In this document: positions 17,106-25,200 of the stretch, piece after piece | Layout: each line of letters begins with the position of its first letter | How positions within the stretch are numbered: the stretch's first letter is position 1 | Assembly: GCF_002723455.1 (NCBI RefSeq) | Contig: NZ_PDUS01000009.1 | Location: forward strand, 1 to 39,474 | DNA: 39,474 nt | From: Pseudoalteromonas sp. 3D05 | Lineage (GTDB): Bacteria > Pseudomonadota > Gammaproteobacteria > Enterobacterales > Alteromonadaceae | Direction: 5' to 3' | The notes under the pieces: model-generated | Database searches by the model: none | Told to the model about the DNA's origin: nothing | The model's input: the letters and a program-made list of their open reading frames with translations, nothing else | Translations under genes and position numbers: made by a program

Positions 17106-18163
17106 ATTATAATAACGTCCTTACAGGGGATGGCTTTGAAGTTAGCCCTTTCTAATTCTTCTGAACTAAATATTTCGCCAATTAAATCAGGGTAATTAAA
17201 ATATAAATTTGCGGTCGGGAAGCGATTGAGAATACGCGCAAGAGTTTTTTTATTAGGTAAGCCGTGGTGTCGTCCGTTGGCTGATATTATAAAATTATTA
17301 CAATCAAGCAAGGATAGTAGTTCATCATTTGTGTTTGCTTTGCTACCGTGATGCGAAACTTTAACATAATTGATTTTTAATGGTTTATTAGCCGAATAAC
17401 CAAGTAGTCTTAAATTAGCTACAATTACAGATGGGTGGGCATCCCCCAAAAGCAATAACGATTTATCTAAATATTCAAAAATGAAAGCTAATGAGCTCCC
17501 ATTATGGATGGAGTTATCTTCTTTAAATTCATCGACCAATATAAGCTCTTCTAATGAATTAGAGTAATCCTTATTAGCACCAGAAGTATTTGATACTGCT
17601 TTTTTCTTTTCCCAGACTACTAAAAGTTTTTCTAGCTTTTCTAGTGATGGAGAAAGAAATTTGAATTTACAACCAAATCTCTCAAATTCATCTCCAGCTT
17701 TAATTAGTGGATGAGTCCATATAGGACTGTTCTTATTTTTCTCCTCAAGATGATCTTCTAACTTAATACCTTGAGCAATACTAGTATTGCCACCAGCTTT
17801 ATTTTTTAAAGTTACGTAATTAGAGTCATCAAGTGGCTGATTAAAATGATTAAAAACTAATTTACCTGAGTTAAACCAAACTTCTTTTGTCAAATCCGAT
17901 AAATATCCAGGCTTATTAAAGCCAACAAGAAGCCCACCAATATGATCATCATCAACATGAGTCAATATTAATAAATCAACAAACTCTGATTTTGACTTGA
18001 TCTCATTCAAGCATAATTTTAAAGGGCGAGGAATGCTTCTGAACTCAAACGTTTTAGCTGGTCCACCGTCAATCAAAATATTTTTACGAGCGCCCTCAAA
18101 GTCAACACTAATAACTATTGCATCACCATGTTCTGCCTGTAACACTCTAAATTCTAGATCCAT
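17102..18163 (-). CDS. ComEC-like MBL-fold metallohydrolase effector
   Basis: This 353-residue protein has a metallo-beta-lactamase fold of the ComEC/ComA type. The first metal motif is THVDDDHIGG (His69, Asp71, Asp73, His74), followed by a GDAH motif (Gly240-Asp241), SHHGS (270-274) and a C-terminal GRHHGLPN stretch. It lacks the ComEC membrane domain and has no signal peptide, so it is a free cytoplasmic hydrolase. ComEC-type MBL domains are linked to nucleic-acid degradation, so a nuclease is plausible but not shown. It is the first gene of the four-gene operon and overlaps the protease gene by 4 nt (ATGA). A TAGGG lies about 8 nt before the ATG. A long insert (about 90-220) separates the first and second metal motifs. 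Confidence 0.87.
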   Translation of the reverse strand: MDLEFRVLQAEHGDAIVISVDFEGARKNILIDGGPAKTFEFRSIPRPLKLCLNEIKSKSEFVDLLILTHVDDDHIGGLLVGFNKPGYLSDLTKEVWFNSGKLVFNHFNQPLDDSNYVTLKNKAGGNTSIAQGIKLEDHLEEKNKNSPIWTHPLIKAGDEFERFGCKFKFLSPSLEKLEKLLVVWEKKKAVSNTSGANKDYSNSLEELILVDEFKEDNSIHNGSSLAFIFEYLDKSLLLLGDAHPSVIVANLRLLGYSANKPLKINYVKVSHHGSKANTNDELLSLLDCNNFIISANGRHHGLPNKKTLARILNRFPTANLYFNYPDLIGEIFSSEELERANFKAIPCKDVIII

Positions 18164-18287
18164 CCTTAAACCCTACATTTTGTTATTTTATTTATTTTTA
18201 TAAACCAGCAAAGTTTAGCTTTTTATATTTTTGACATCTACTAATACTGTTGCTTTTTAAATAATTTTAAAAGGATTTTGATAAAGC

Positions 18288-19019
18288 TCAATTACAGAGG
18301 AATTCCTCAACCTCGTTACTCATTCTATGCACCAGCCATTTAGGGCCATCATCATACATATCGTTATGACGTGATTTTTCTATCAGAATTTGCCTGACAG
18401 GAAACTCATTTAGCTCTGTGTCATTCAGTAGTACATTTTCATCAGCTGGATAATCACTGCCGCGCAATGTAAGTACACTGATATTTTTATTACGAGGCAA
18501 TAACATACGGCGGTGATCAAGTGTGATTATACTCTCCACCTCATGAGGGTAAAGTGCTGCGTAAAGCGCCGAGATATCCCCGCCATTGGAATGGCCAAAT
18601 AAAGTTAAATGGCTAAAATCATAAGATGGATAACGAGAGCTTAATTCATTGACTAAAAACTTTAAGGTCACCACACCTCGGTGCCAGTTCTCTAGACGAG
18701 TCGCCATATAAGGCGGGGTTCTGTTAAGCGCAGGGTCGCCCTGTAATTCGTGGGCAACGGCGATTGTTAAATACCCTTTGGAAGTAAAAATATCAGCTGC
18801 AAATTGATAGTCCGTATGCGCAATACCATACCCTGGATTAATAAACGCTACCGGGCATTTATTATGTTCGCTGCAGGTGGATGAATTACTCGGCTCTGAG
18901 ATACTAACGGGAATCGCACGATCACGGGATTTGTCAACAATCACTTCATTTTTGGCAAAACTAACCGCGCAGAAAGAAAAGCAGCTTAATATAAGGAGAG
19001 ACTTTAAAGCGTTCATCAT
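18288..19019 (-). CDS. Secreted alpha/beta hydrolase
   Basis: This 243-residue protein has a signal peptide with probable cleavage after SFA (residue 22), so it should be periplasmic or secreted. The nucleophile elbow GHSNGG holds Ser144, with an oxyanion-type stretch NPGYG at 61-65 and a late SRHNDMY segment that could hold the catalytic His. Cysteines near 49 and 55 and the penultimate residue may form disulfides. The fold pattern resembles dienelactone-hydrolase or cutinase-like esterases, but the substrate is unknown. It is a lone gene just upstream of the AT-rich operon on the same strand. The two adjacent ATGs at the start lack a strong ribosome binding site. Confidence 0.75.
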   Translation of the reverse strand: MMNALKSLLILSCFSFCAVSFAKNEVIVDKSRDRAIPVSISEPSNSSTCSEHNKCPVAFINPGYGIAHTDYQFAADIFTSKGYLTIAVAHELQGDPALNRTPPYMATRLENWHRGVVTLKFLVNELSSRYPSYDFSHLTLFGHSNGGDISALYAALYPHEVESIITLDHRRMLLPRNKNISVLTLRGSDYPADENVLLNDTELNEFPVRQILIEKSRHNDMYDDGPKWLVHRMSNEVEEFLCN

Positions 19020-19164
19020 GGTGTGAATCTTATAGTTTTTATTTTAATTACAATAAGTTTAAAGCGTTGTATACGCTCAGACAAGTTACTCGCAGCTAAA
19101 CGATTATTTATTGTAAATATATGCGATAATGGCGCTAATATTTATGTTTATTTAAAAGTGCCCT

Positions 19165-19488
19165 ATGAAATCATACAGCAGCATCGAACAACGCATCGAC
19201 ATTTTACAAAGTCGTATTGAAGCTTACCAAGAAGAAATCGCAGTACTACAAGCCGAGCCTAAAAGTAATAACGAGCGTATTATTTTTAAGTTTATTGAAA
19301 CTGGTAGCACAGGTAAAACGAAAGATTTTGTGCGTGAACTTGGCATTAAATCACCACGCGATAGCTTATACTCGTCTGGCGATGTGACTAAATTAATCAA
19401 AGATGACGCTGATGATATTAACCCTGCGCTACTTGAGATTGCTCGTGCTCTTGCCAGCGCTCGCAATAAAAACGGCCCAAGCTGTTAA
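19165..19488 (+). CDS. Small hypothetical protein with N-terminal coiled coil
   Basis: I do not recognise this 107-residue protein. Residues 1-32 form a heptad-like coiled coil (SIEQRIDILQSRIEAYQEE). The middle is polar and includes KTKDFVRELGIKSPRDS, which could be a small helix-turn-helix-like unit. The C-terminus is an Ala-rich helix ending in GPSC. It has no signal peptide or membrane segment. Codon use looks like that of the neighbouring housekeeping genes rather than the AT-rich operon. The ribosome binding site is weak. It is convergent with the pentapeptide-repeat gene. That it is a real gene is likely from length, coherent composition and lack of a competing frame. Confidence 0.65.
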   Translation: MKSYSSIEQRIDILQSRIEAYQEEIAVLQAEPKSNNERIIFKFIETGSTGKTKDFVRELGIKSPRDSLYSSGDVTKLIKDDADDINPALLEIARALASARNKNGPSC

Positions 19489-19502
19489 TATAAGTGTTAC
19501 TT

Positions 19503-19534
19503 GTGGATTAGCTTTTTTTAAAATGCTAATCCAC
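19503..19534. terminator. Hairpin between convergent genes
   Basis: The perfect 10-bp stem GTGGATTAGC/GCTAATCCAC has a T/A-rich loop, and the stem overlaps the end of the pentapeptide-repeat gene. The U run lies in the loop, not after the stem, so it may be only a weak terminator or a transcript-end stabiliser. Confidence 0.45.
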
Positions 19535-20119
19535 TAGCTCGATATCAAGCCCAGCTAATAAATTTAAAGCCTCAAACCGTTCAAATTTAGCACCACTTAC
19601 GTCGTTATTTTTTATATCAATATTAAACTGTGTGGCACCGACAAAATTAGCGTTACTTAAATTGGTTTGATGAAACACACTGTCTCTAAAATCTGTGCCT
19701 ATAAACTGGCTTTTCGCTAAATTTGCATGTCTAAAATCGACATCTTTTGCAAAGCAGTCTTTCATCGTTAGCGTTTTTAATGACAACTCAAAAAATGAGC
19801 CGTGGCTAAGCTCGCAATCTTTAAAACTAACGGGCGCAGTCAATGCCAGTTGCGGCCAGTTTACTTGTCCCCACACGATGCTATTGAGCTTACAGCCTTT
19901 AAAATTCACCTCTTCTAATGAGCTGTAGTTCCAACTTAAATCACTCAAATTGCAATTGATAAACTCACAATCGATAAAACGACAGTTACTGAATTGAGCT
20001 TGGCTAAAGTCACACTCAATAAACTGGCACTGCTCAAATTCAATATCACTAAAGCGCTTTGCTGTCGCTTTTAACTTTAAAAATTCGTGTTCATAGTAAT
20101 CGTTTTGTGTAAATAACAT
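19526..20119 (-). CDS. Pentapeptide-repeat protein
   Basis: This 197-residue protein consists largely of pentapeptide repeats of the A(D/N)LXX type: FIECDFSQAQFSNCRFIDCE, then INCNL, VNFKG, VDFRHANL, TDFRDSVF and TNLSNANF. It would fold into a right-handed quadrilateral beta helix. A non-repeat interruption lies near 85-110, and the C-terminus LNLLAGLDIELVD resembles the capping segment of Qnr-like proteins. Qnr-type members bind DNA gyrase and shield it from quinolones; whether this protein does so is unknown. It is cytoplasmic with no signal peptide. It is convergent with the small coiled-coil gene and lies downstream of the aspS terminator on the same strand. Confidence 0.85.
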   Translation of the reverse strand: MLFTQNDYYEHEFLKLKATAKRFSDIEFEQCQFIECDFSQAQFSNCRFIDCEFINCNLSDLSWNYSSLEEVNFKGCKLNSIVWGQVNWPQLALTAPVSFKDCELSHGSFFELSLKTLTMKDCFAKDVDFRHANLAKSQFIGTDFRDSVFHQTNLSNANFVGATQFNIDIKNNDVSGAKFERFEALNLLAGLDIELVD

Positions 20120-20156
20120 ACCTTCTACTATAACTCCCTCTTAAAACAGCAATAAA

Positions 20157-20185
20157 AAAACCCTAAGAATAAGCTTAGGGTTTTT
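20157..20185 (-). terminator. Rho-independent terminator after aspS
   Basis: The stem CCCTAAG/CTTAGGG (20161-20167 with 20174-20180), extended by A-T pairs, has a 6-nt loop and a T run on the minus strand. It lies about 30 nt after the aspS stop codon. Confidence 0.85.
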
Positions 20186-20210
20186 AACATTAAACTAGTT
20201 TGTTCGTTAC

Positions 20211-21989
20211 TTATTCAGCTGGTTTTTCAGCTTTTTCAACAACGTTGATGGCAAGCTCAGTCAATGAATCTGCATTGGCTTTACTTGGTGCGTCAGTCAG
20301 TAAACATGAGGCTTGTGTTGTTTTAGGGAAAGCAATAACGTCACGAATGTTATCAGTGCCACACAGTAGCATTACTAAACGGTCTAAACCAAACGCAAGA
20401 CCGGCATGCGGTGGCGTGCCGTATTTAAGCGCATCAAGTAAGAAGCCAAATTTGTCTTGTTGCTCTTGCGCATCAATACCTAGGATTCTAAAAGCCGCTT
20501 CTTGCATATCTGCATTGTGAATACGAACAGAGCCACCGCCTACTTCGTAGCCGTTTAATACCATATCGTAGGCATCTGAGATAGCCGCTGCTGGGTTTGC
20601 TTCAAGCGCTGCTGCATCAATGTCTTTTGGTGCCGTAAATGGATGGTGAACGGCGTGAAGTGTGCCTTCGTCATCTTCTTCAAACATTGGGAAGTCAACA
20701 ACCCAAAGTGGTGCCCAGCTATCAAGGTTGGTGATTTCTAAATCAACACCAATCTTCAAGCGTAATGCGCCCATGGCTTCATTTACTGTATTGCGTTTAT
20801 CTGCACCAAATAAAATGATGTCACCTGTTTGTGCATTCGTACGCGCTAGAAGTTCATTAATCACTTCTTCGTTTAAGAACTTAGCGATTGGCGATTGAAC
20901 ACCTTCAGCACCTGCATCACGGTCGTTAACTTTCATCCAAGCTAGACCTTTTGCACCGTAAATACCAATAAACTTGGTGTAGTCATCTAACTGTTTACGA
21001 GAAAGCTTTGCGCCACCTGGTACTGTTAGTACTGCAACACGGCCTTTTTCATCATTTGCAGGGCCTGAGAATACTTTAAACTCAACGTCTTTAACCAAAT
21101 CAGCAACGTCAATCAGCTTCATTGGGTTACGTAAGTCTGGTTTATCAGAGCCGTACAAGCTCATTGCTTCTGAATAAGGCATGATTGGAAACTCACCTAA
21201 ATCAACATTAAGCAATGACTGCCACATTTCACGGATCATCTTTTCAGTCATACCGCGTACTTGATCAGAGCTCATGAACGACGTTTCTAAATCTATTTGA
21301 GTAAATTCAGGTTGACGATCAGCACGTAAATCTTCATCACGGAAACATTTAACGATTTGGTAGTAACGATCAAAACCGGACATCATCAATAATTGCTTAA
21401 ACAACTGTGGTGATTGCGGTAATGCGTAAAAGCTGCCTTTGTGAACACGGCTCGGTACTAAGTAATCACGCGCACCTTCTGGCGTCGCTTTCGTTAATAC
21501 AGGTGTTTCAATATCTAAAAATGCATTTTCATCTAAAAAGCGACGAACAAAGCTGCTTGCCTTAGCACGTAACTTAATACGGTCGCTCATTTCTAAGCGG
21601 CGAAGATCTAGGTAACGGTATTTTAAACGGCGCTCTTCTGAATTCACTTGGTTAAAGTCAAGTGGTAACGGCTCAGAGCGATTGATGATCGTTAAGCTAG
21701 TGCCTAAAATCTCAACTTCACCCGTTGCCATATCTTTATTTACTTGGCTATCAGGGCGTGCACGTACAACACCTTTAAGCTGCACACAAAATTCTTGGCG
21801 AAGTTTATTCGCTGTATCCATTAAGCCTTCAACTTCAGGATCGAATACAACTTGCACTAAGCCTTCTCTGTCGCGTAAATCGACAAAAATAAGACCACCA
21901 AGATCACGTCGTTTATTTATCCAACCACATAGTTCAACTTCTTGATCTACGTGAGTTTTGTTAAGCTGTCCGCAGTATATAGAGCGCAT
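20211..21989 (-). CDS. aspS: Aspartyl-tRNA synthetase
   Basis: This 592-residue class II aminoacyl-tRNA synthetase charges tRNA-Asp in the cytoplasm. The N-terminal OB anticodon-binding domain has [21 protein letters not shown]; then come class II motif 2 ([18 protein letters not shown]), a GAD insertion domain typical of bacterial AspRS, and motif 3 ([13 protein letters not shown]) near the C-terminus. The length equals the usual about 590 residues. The ATG at 21989 begins with MRSIYCGQL, like the E. coli protein, and has AGGA 6-7 nt upstream, so a start 72 nt further upstream was rejected. It is divergent from a DUF72 gene, echoing the aspS-yecE neighbourhood in enterobacteria. Confidence 0.98.
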   Translation of the reverse strand: MRSIYCGQLNKTHVDQEVELCGWINKRRDLGGLIFVDLRDREGLVQVVFDPEVEGLMDTANKLRQEFCVQLKGVVRARPDSQVNKDMATGEVEILGTSLTIINRSEPLPLDFNQVNSEERRLKYRYLDLRRLEMSDRIKLRAKASSFVRRFLDENAFLDIETPVLTKATPEGARDYLVPSRVHKGSFYALPQSPQLFKQLLMMSGFDRYYQIVKCFRDEDLRADRQPEFTQIDLETSFMSSDQVRGMTEKMIREMWQSLLNVDLGEFPIMPYSEAMSLYGSDKPDLRNPMKLIDVADLVKDVEFKVFSGPANDEKGRVAVLTVPGGAKLSRKQLDDYTKFIGIYGAKGLAWMKVNDRDAGAEGVQSPIAKFLNEEVINELLARTNAQTGDIILFGADKRNTVNEAMGALRLKIGVDLEITNLDSWAPLWVVDFPMFEEDDEGTLHAVHHPFTAPKDIDAAALEANPAAAISDAYDMVLNGYEVGGGSVRIHNADMQEAAFRILGIDAQEQQDKFGFLLDALKYGTPPHAGLAFGLDRLVMLLCGTDNIRDVIAFPKTTQASCLLTDAPSKANADSLTELAINVVEKAEKPAE

Positions 21990-22152
21990 AGTATTCCTGT
22001 CAGTTAAAGACTCATAGCCGCTTTCCCTAAGAATTTGCTGTTTTTGGGGAGTTAAAGCCACTATTTATTAATCATTTTAGGGGGTGCATTATACCCAAGT
22101 TACTTAAAAATGCGAGCGCGGCAGCGGGCTCTGTGCTTTCAATTTATAGATT

Positions 22153-22161
22153 TGATATACT
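22153..22161 (+). promoter_or_regulatory. Extended -10 promoter for the DUF72 gene
   Basis: TG-A-TATACT is an extended -10 element 31 nt before the DUF72 start. The -35 region is weak (TGTGCT with an 18-nt spacer). Confidence 0.4.
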
Positions 22162-22191
22162 AGCCAAAACACGCAATCAGTTAACCGTTTT

Positions 22192-23040
22192 ATGTTGTAT
22201 TTAGGGTGTCCGCAGTGGTCAAGCACTGCGTGGAAAGGCAATTTGTTATCCAGCCATTGTAAAAATGCTGACATGCTGCACGAATACGCGCAGGTGTTTA
22301 ATTCCGTTGAAGGTAATACCAGTTTTTATGCCGACCCGAGTATTGAATCCCTAAAGCGCTGGCGTGATGCTGTGAATCACGATTTTAAATTTACCTTTAA
22401 ATTCCATCGCCGCTTTAGTCACGAATTGCAATTAACCAACATTGATGACGAGCTTACAGCTTGGTTTAATTTGTTCGAACCGCTATTACCCTATATCGGC
22501 CAAATCATGTTGCAACTACCCAATAGCTTTAGCCCTGCGCAATTGCCCCTTCTCGCACAGTTTATTAGTAAGTTGCCACACAATATAAATTACGGGGTTG
22601 AAGTACGCCACGGCGAATTTTTTAAAAAAGGCGATGCAGAAGTTGCGTTAAACCAGTTATTAATGGCCAACAACATTAATCGGATTGCCATGGATACGCG
22701 TGCCCTGTTTGCGGTAAAACCTAATACCGAAGCCTTGATAGATGCACAACAAAAAAAGCCTCATTTACCCGTGCATGCTATCGCCACTGGTGAGCAGCCA
22801 ATGGCAAGGTTTGTGATTGCCAGTTTAGAGCATGACTATAAAAGTTATTACCAGCCGTGGCTGAAAAAAGTACAACAATGGCTCGATGAAGGTAAAACAC
22901 CTTATGTTTTTTTTCATACCGCCGATAACCGCCAAGCCCCATTGTTAGCACGTCAATTTTGCCAAGACTTAAATTATAACCACCGCGTTTTATCACCTTT
23001 TATAGGTGAAAAAGAAGCCACTCAATCGAGCTTATTTTAA
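22192..23040 (+). CDS. DUF72 (YecE-family) protein
   Basis: This 282-residue cytoplasmic protein has the DUF72 TIM-barrel pattern. The start is YLGCPQWS, followed by the FNSVEGNTSFYADPS stretch (about 36-50), FKFTFKFHR near 65, LQLPNSF near 105, YGVEVRH near 135 and TPYVFFHTADN near 240. E. coli YecE is in the same family and also lies near aspS. The biochemical role is not known. It is followed after 4 nt by a YgjP-like metallopeptidase gene, so the two form an operon. An extended -10 element lies 31 nt upstream of the ATG. Confidence 0.88.
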   Translation: MLYLGCPQWSSTAWKGNLLSSHCKNADMLHEYAQVFNSVEGNTSFYADPSIESLKRWRDAVNHDFKFTFKFHRRFSHELQLTNIDDELTAWFNLFEPLLPYIGQIMLQLPNSFSPAQLPLLAQFISKLPHNINYGVEVRHGEFFKKGDAEVALNQLLMANNINRIAMDTRALFAVKPNTEALIDAQQKKPHLPVHAIATGEQPMARFVIASLEHDYKSYYQPWLKKVQQWLDEGKTPYVFFHTADNRQAPLLARQFCQDLNYNHRVLSPFIGEKEATQSSLF

Positions 23041-23044
23041 ATTT

Positions 23045-23545
23045 ATGAAAGACTACTCTCGCTATTTTAACGGCTACCCTGAGCAAATTGTCACAAAAGT
23101 GATGCAGCTCATTAATAACAACAAACACGGTGCGTATTTAACAAAAAAATACCCGCATGCTCATACGATAACCAATGACAAGTCATTATATGCTTACGCA
23201 ACCGAGCTTAAAAAGCGCTACTTAAAAAATGCCCCGCCGTTTGGCCGCGCGGCATTTAAAAAGCAAGGTGATATGGTCACTAATGCACTGGGTACGCATA
23301 CTTACCGTATGCAAGGTAAAACCCGCAAACATGATTTAGCAATCAACAGCGATTTACTGCGCGCGCCAGAGCCATTATTAAAAGCGTTAGTAGTTCACGA
23401 ACTCGCCCATTTTAAAGAAAAAGATCACAACAAAAGTTTTTACGCCCTGTGTTGTCACATGGAACCAGAGTACCACCAACTGGAGTTAGATTTACGGATT
23501 TTTTGTGTCTTGGTCGAACAAAATAACAATCCTTATATAACCTAA
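23045..23545 (+). CDS. YgjP-like zinc metallopeptidase
   Basis: This protein of about 166 residues has a gluzincin HEXXH motif: His118-Glu119-Leu-Ala-His122, followed by KEKDHNKSFY, where His128 is typical of the YgjP/DUF45 group. E. coli YgjP is about 167 residues, which supports the ATG at 23045 over a GTG 39 nt upstream that would overlap the DUF72 gene. There is no signal peptide or membrane segment. The family resembles the peptidase domain of SprT/M48-like proteins; its substrate is unknown. It is the second gene of the DUF72 operon. Confidence 0.85.
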   Translation: MKDYSRYFNGYPEQIVTKVMQLINNNKHGAYLTKKYPHAHTITNDKSLYAYATELKKRYLKNAPPFGRAAFKKQGDMVTNALGTHTYRMQGKTRKHDLAINSDLLRAPEPLLKALVVHELAHFKEKDHNKSFYALCCHMEPEYHQLELDLRIFCVLVEQNNNPYIT

Positions 23546-23575
23546 TGGGCTCCTATTCATAATAAGAACAACTGA

Positions 23576-24589
23576 TTATAGACTAACATTAAATTTAGCG
23601 AGTCCTATCAATTGTCCTGATTCAGTAACAACGTGTACTTGCCATTTTCCAACTGAGTCTACGGGAAAGTTCATTTTGTGGGTCCACGCTCTATAACCTT
23701 GCTCCCGCCCGCCTGTAATATCTAATGCGATTCGCTCTACGACTTGGTTATTAAGGATCCAAACATGAAAAATCTTTTCGTTTAAACCTCTTGGCGCTTT
23801 CACCGCTGTCCAACTATACAAACCTTCCTGTCGTAACGTATTTACATCTAACTGCTTAACGTTACCGATGGGCTTGCGTTGTGCAATATCGACTTGGTGG
23901 GATACCGTAATATCAGTTAAGCGCAGCGCCGCTGGCGGTACCCAGCTACGTAGCTGCCATAAACCTGCGCTAAGCGCACTCAACAATAAAACGAGTAAAG
24001 GAAAACGCCACCAGCGCGCATTGGGCATTAAATTACCTAAGCTTGGCAGTGTACAAATAACTGAGGTGATCAATGCTATTGTTAAGCTTTGACTGGTGGT
24101 GAGATTAAGTAAAATAGGTAGAGTAACGAGAATAACAACGAACAGTGCGAAGTTGTGAAACACCGTAAATAATATACTGTGCTTAGCTAATTTTTTATAA
24201 TACAGCGGATCGACAACCGATATAAATGCGCAAAGTATAATTAATGATGTAAAAACAGCCTGTGGATGATTCCACGAAGTCACCGCGAGAAAAAATGGCA
24301 ATGCAAAAAACAAGCTTTCTTGCTGCACCATCTGTAATGCAAAACGCATAAAGTTAGGTGAAACAGCAACACCAAAGCGCTGCTCAACTTTATCGCGCAG
24401 CCAATTATCCACAATCAACCAAACCCAACTGATCAGTAAAAGTATGGCAATAATTTGCGAAAACGACTCCTTTCGCTCAACTAAAAGGTAGCTTGCCACA
24501 CCGCTGCAAAACGCAAATACAGCCAACAAACCGGGCCGTTGTTGCATCATTATAATAAATTTTGTTATTAGATTTTTAAAATAGCTCAT
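23576..24589 (-). CDS. DUF5924/DUF2914-type membrane protein
   Basis: This 337-residue protein has an N-terminal membrane domain of about seven hydrophobic segments (about 18-215) and a C-terminal soluble beta domain (about 220-337). The soluble part contains EKIFHVWILNN and GYRAWTHKMNF, which match my memory of the DUF2914 pattern, and the membrane part matches DUF5924. The orientation places the soluble domain after the last membrane helix, probably in the periplasm. The function is unknown. It is convergent with the metallopeptidase gene and has a weak ribosome binding site. The family call is moderately sure. Confidence 0.72.
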   Translation of the reverse strand: MSYFKNLITKFIIMMQQRPGLLAVFAFCSGVASYLLVERKESFSQIIAILLLISWVWLIVDNWLRDKVEQRFGVAVSPNFMRFALQMVQQESLFFALPFFLAVTSWNHPQAVFTSLIILCAFISVVDPLYYKKLAKHSILFTVFHNFALFVVILVTLPILLNLTTSQSLTIALITSVICTLPSLGNLMPNARWWRFPLLVLLLSALSAGLWQLRSWVPPAALRLTDITVSHQVDIAQRKPIGNVKQLDVNTLRQEGLYSWTAVKAPRGLNEKIFHVWILNNQVVERIALDITGGREQGYRAWTHKMNFPVDSVGKWQVHVVTESGQLIGLAKFNVSL

Positions 24590-24709
24590 TCAAAAACAGC
24601 ATCCACTTATTTATGTGTTAAAAGCGCACCATGCTTTATTTTATTGTACGGGTAACGGCTTTACACTTTTTAAAGAAAACATTTGGGCCCAGCTATCTCG
24701 TCATTGATA

Positions 24710-24738
24710 TTCACAAAGCACCTAAGATTCAATATACT
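24710..24738 (+). promoter_or_regulatory. Sigma70-type promoter for the Cys-rich gene
   Basis: TTCACA (24710-24715), a 17-nt spacer, then TATACT (24733-24738), placed 29 nt before the Cys-rich protein start. No Fur- or CueR-like dyad is visible in the spacer. Confidence 0.5.
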
Positions 24739-24766
24739 ACACATACTATTTGTACTTGAGATTAAT

Positions 24767-25129
24767 ATGCCTAAGCCATTTTCAAATTTGTTGGCAATAT
24801 TATTTATTTTGCTAAGCTTTTTTGGCCAAACGATGGCGTACAGTGCTAATCTGCCTACAAATACTGCATCGCATTCTCAACAATCATCAGCAACAGATTA
24901 TATCCTCACCGATGAGCAAGCCCAAAGTGAAGATGAATGTTGCGATACCGAGTGCTGTGAAGTCACTTGTATTTGCCCTGCAAACACATGTGTGTCGGCC
25001 TTTTATTTACCTAGTCAAGTAAATACAACTGCGCTTGTTGTGCAAAAGTCTAATGTTATAAATCAACACGTCGAACGAAAAGTTTTGATGCCGACACATG
25101 TATTCCGCCCTCCTATCTCTATCTCATAA
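24767..25129 (+). CDS. Secreted Cys-rich small protein, CopL-like in layout
   Basis: This 120-residue protein has a signal peptide (hydrophobic 8-22, probable cleavage near AYSA). The mature region has seven cysteines in a dense cluster: CC at 58-59, CC at 63-64, then Cys68, Cys70 and Cys75, within an acidic stretch. This looks like a soft-metal binding site, as in the CopL group of copper-linked proteins, but I cannot confirm homology. The ATG at 24767 has GAG 8-9 nt upstream; an earlier in-frame start lacks a leader-like beginning. The gene lies 71 nt before a TonB-dependent receptor with a His-rich N-terminus, suggesting joint work in metal handling. Confidence 0.65.
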   Translation: MPKPFSNLLAILFILLSFFGQTMAYSANLPTNTASHSQQSSATDYILTDEQAQSEDECCDTECCEVTCICPANTCVSAFYLPSQVNTTALVVQKSNVINQHVERKVLMPTHVFRPPISIS

Positions 25130-25200
25130 ATACAGTTCCCATATTTTTTAGCCACGTTGAGGGCTAATTCGCTCTACTTTAATACAATTATGAGACAAAT

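Noticed and set aside
11965..18290. Attachment-site direct repeats flanking the defence operon
   Set aside because: Comparing both edges by eye shows no shared repeat, and there is no integrase or tRNA at either edge.
19023..19220. 65-residue reading frame overlapping the small coiled-coil gene
   Set aside because: It runs through the divergent promoter region with no ribosome binding site and overlaps a better frame.
24590..25200. Fur box or CueR-type site upstream of the Cys-rich gene and TonB receptor
   Set aside because: No GATAAT-type Fur repeats and no long-spacer MerR-type promoter; the visible promoter has a normal 17-nt spacer.
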